Shown here one piece after another: positions 63,001-64,000 of a stretch of DNA of 64,000 bases. The notes below the pieces were generated by a model. The model saw only the letters and a program-made list of their open reading frames with translations. It was not told the DNA's origin and made no database searches. Position 1 is the stretch's first letter; each line of letters begins with the position of its first letter. Origin of the DNA: Larkinella rosea (lineage in GTDB: Bacteria; Bacteroidota; Bacteroidia; Cytophagales; Spirosomataceae); NCBI RefSeq assembly GCF_003858635.1, contig NZ_RQJO01000007.1, positions 1,241,941 to 1,305,940 on the forward strand, read 5' to 3'. Made by a program: the position numbers and the translations under genes.

Positions 63001-63431
63001 GTCACGTTATACGCCAGAACGGTGGTCTCGACGGTGATATCTGGTCCCTCCACTCGTTGTCCGGTAGTAATCATTCGCTTCAGCAAAATCTGGTTTCCGG
63101 CGATCTCGTAACTTATTTTTAAAGGAGTCAGTAATTCACTGAGAATCAATTCGAGTTTTCGGTTTTTAGCCACTAACGAAACCGTCCGCTCCGACTGAAT
63201 CAGCTCCGGGCTGTACATAAACCGCACGTCCGATAACTTACTGATTTTTTCGAGCACTGTCCCGATTTTCTGATCCTGAATCTGGACCGAAATCCGGCGA
63301 CTGAGTACGTCCTGCGCGTGGCCGTGATAGGCCACCGCGAGATCCGTAAACGCCACCATGACGGCAAGTTGTAGGAGGCTGATTCTCATAATTATTCGCA
63401 GGGCTTCATGCGAGGGTACGTATTTTTTCAT
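60066..63431 (-). CDS. SusC-family outer membrane transporter with STN signalling domain
   Basis: A 1121-residue protein; the start at 63431 (MKKYVPSHEALRIIMRISLL) is preferred over an in-frame ATG 43 codons upstream because the signal peptide follows it. Order: signal peptide (to about 40), STN domain (about 48-115: ISVQIQDQKIGTVLEKISKL ... VRFMYSPEL), carboxypeptidase-regulatory-like domain (about 140-220: GRVIDNVGGVIAGATVLLKG), TonB-box region NEVVVVGYGTQKK, plug with SPLYVVDGFVG and VLKDASATAIYGSRGANG, then barrel. The STN domain talks to a FecR anti-sigma factor, whose C-terminus is encoded just upstream. Import of the substrate and induction of the genes would thus be coupled. The substrate is unknown. 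Confidence 0.95.
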   Translation of the reverse strand: MKKYVPSHEALRIIMRISLLQLAVMVAFTDLAVAYHGHAQDVLSRRISVQIQDQKIGTVLEKISKLSDVRFMYSPELIQSERTVSLVAKNRKLELILSELLTPLKISYEIAGNQILLKRMITTGQRVEGPDITVETTVLAYNVTGRVIDNVGGVIAGATVLLKGSTNTGTATDGNGRFTLNVPDGNHTLVISSIGFISREVAISNQTSSLEISLQADIKSLNEVVVVGYGTQKKSDVTGSLASIAVDDFKEQPVTRLDQILQGRVAGVQVTNASGSPGGDVRIRIRGANSINGDNSPLYVVDGFVGADFNNINPDDIASLEVLKDASATAIYGSRGANGVIIITTKTGKKGSMQVNFGTRFSSSQVLKKMDMLNAVDYAEVVNARAAVGNSNPVFTQAQIDGFRQNGGTDWQNEVLRKAGGQEYQLGISGGNDKTTYLISSNYLNQNGIVNNSDFKRYTIRSNIASQVSDKFSVRLNFLGTRRENHNTSGTGSRGGALGQAFAWSPTTPIRDAKGQYTYRDPVGSIFENPVALTTDADNRTNRTSVNLVGGLRYEFIPGLSLDVQYGVNYINQQDKTFSGPIISSMLPRAGRSSGEQITLQSTNALNYKRLFNKIHSLEITGVFETQKQTGESFYANATNLTYPAQSYNNLALAASNLIGSGYSRWSLMSYLGRVNYALKDRYLLSATVRRDGSSKFQGDNKFSVFPSVALGWRLTEENFMKSQRIFSNLKLRGSWGLTGNQAINPYGTLSTYITNVDDAGVAFTSGYFTNGITNGIILGNPGNPNLKWETTEQLNLGTDMEFLNGKISLSADYFVKNTRDLLLSQPLPAYIGGNSILRNVGEVQNKGWEIAVEATPVTGKNFSWNTSVNVALVNNKVVRLGSAKDTIFAATEFVLIPGQTMAAFWGLNYLGTWKPGEADQAARYGNKPGDAHYQDLNNDGVIGPKDYQIIGNGMPKTTLGWNNTFNYKGLSLNIFFQGVFGFDKLNYTYAAGIVGSTDVRQPTYAAIKDRYIPGVNETSDIPAFSNAKENYLTQTSRFLEKGDFVRLKNISLAYSIPKSLLKNIGTVRVFVSGTNLLTFTKYKGIDPESTSNSVGDVVQNIDHGSYPNAKTITAGLNVTF

Positions 63432-63750
63432 ACTTTTGACCGTTTTGCTGGTTGTGAAAAATTGGCAAAATCTCTCCCGTATCCTCTTCAGGATAAGTTG
63501 TTTGAACGTCAACTGCAGCGGGACTGTAATTCGGGTGAATGATGCTGGAACATCGTTCACCTTTTTTTGTACTTCGGAGTTATCGCATAGAGATTGGCAG
63601 GGGTTAAAAGTTAAGGGTTAGGAATAGGTTTTCGGTATTCTGTTTTCGGTTTACGGTATTCGGTTTACAGCAATATGATTTTCAGTCAGAATCAATGCAC
63701 TCCTTAGTCATGCATCAGCAACCGTAAACTGAAACCCGTAAACGGAGAAA
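63432..63750. repeat. fecR-susC intergenic region with degenerate inverted repeat
   Basis: This 319-bp gap contains a degenerate inverted repeat. The left arm is around 63642-63672 (TTTTCGGTTTACGGTATTCG); the right arm is around 63717-63750 (ACCGTAAACTGAAACCCGTA). The wording (CGGTATTC, CGGTTTACGG) recurs at 8484-8520 behind the other susC. The half next to susC probably holds its promoter, but no exact TAnnTTTG box was found on the minus strand. Confidence 0.5.
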
Positions 63751-64000
63751 CTAGCAAGCTTTGCCGGTTATAAAAATCTGTTGTCCACGAACCTCATAGG
63801 TGGCTTCCAGAATTGTACAGATCCATTGCATTTTTTTCAATAATGGCTCATCGCCGAGTGTGGCCGTGATGCTGCACCGCGCCATTATGTCTTCGTCAAA
63901 AACAATATCAACGCCATATGCCTTTTCCAGATTGGCGAACACCTTCGAAACCGGGGTGGCATTGTAATCGAATTGCTGGTTTTCGATCGGCATATCCAGC
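63751..64000 (-). CDS. C-terminal end of FecR-family anti-sigma factor (DUF4974), cut by window edge
   Basis: Only the last 83 or so residues are visible; the frame is open to the right edge. FDYNATPVSKVFANLEKAYG, then DIVFDEDIMARCSITATL and ILEATYEVRGQQIFITGKAC form a DUF4974/STN-like fold, the C-terminal domain of Bacteroidota FecR proteins. FecR spans the inner membrane, holds an ECF sigma factor and is contacted by the STN domain of SusC. The adjoining SusC has that STN domain, which supports the call. Confidence 0.85.
   Translation of the reverse strand, partial: LDMPIENQQFDYNATPVSKVFANLEKAYGVDIVFDEDIMARCSITATLGDEPLLKKMQWICTILEATYEVRGQQIFITGKAC

Overview
The window looks like a chromosome segment of a free-living Bacteroidota, most likely a Cytophagales bacterium of the Spirosoma/Larkinella type. 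The signs are two SusC/SusD pairs, a FecR with a DUF4974-type C-terminus, a gliding/T9SS-style secreted protein start, TAnnTTTG promoter boxes and weak Shine-Dalgarno sites. No rRNA, tRNA, CRISPR array, insertion sequence or prophage was seen. The genus is an inference.

Layout. 0-5 kb: a cut secreted protein, a YdjC-type deacetylase, an N-terminally truncated M19 dipeptidase, a DUF4412 protein, an exported Nif3-like protein and a small YodC-like protein. 5-16 kb: a glycan-uptake and degradation region with SusC/SusD, a sulfatase followed by a sialate-O-acetylesterase-type SGNH enzyme, and an acetylxylan-esterase-like hydrolase. It is interrupted by a protealysin-like M4 protease and its emfourin-type inhibitor. 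16-18.5 kb: an exported caspase-family protein behind a small exported partner. 19-21 kb: an exported D-amino-acid-oxidase-like enzyme whose segments are in circularly permuted order, followed by an exported RidA (imine deaminase). 21-34 kb: GH36 alpha-galactosidase, YCII protein, a LuxR HTH remnant, Sua5, a BlaR1/BlaI pair with three operator copies, an LRR protein, thioesterase, DUF2147, CsbD, two unknown small genes, an EamA transporter and an SDR. 34-36.6 kb: two tandem LytS-type histidine kinases of equal length with no response regulator nearby.

36.6-58.5 kb is the unusual part: seven consecutive plus-strand genes for very large proteins, none with a recognisable signal peptide or T9SS sorting domain. 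The first three are tandem paralogs (956, 980 and 948 aa) of M64 ('IgA peptidase') metalloproteases, each with an intact HExxH...D site and a C-terminal cysteine cluster. Then come a DUF6603-like protein (1137 aa) and three large proteins of unknown function (968, 1597 and 579 aa), closely packed as one operon. A nearly identical ~48-bp promoter cassette lies before M64 copy 1, before copy 3 and before the DUF6603 gene. Behind the last cassette is a decayed start of what looks like a fourth M64 copy. This block is the best candidate for an undescribed system; its function is unknown.

58.5-64 kb: a second SusD/SusC pair on the minus strand. This SusC has an N-terminal STN domain and follows the end of a FecR gene, as in sigma/anti-sigma signalling uptake systems. 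Long inverted repeats sit in many gene gaps across the window and probably act as (bidirectional) terminators; some share sequence and look like members of dispersed intergenic repeat families.
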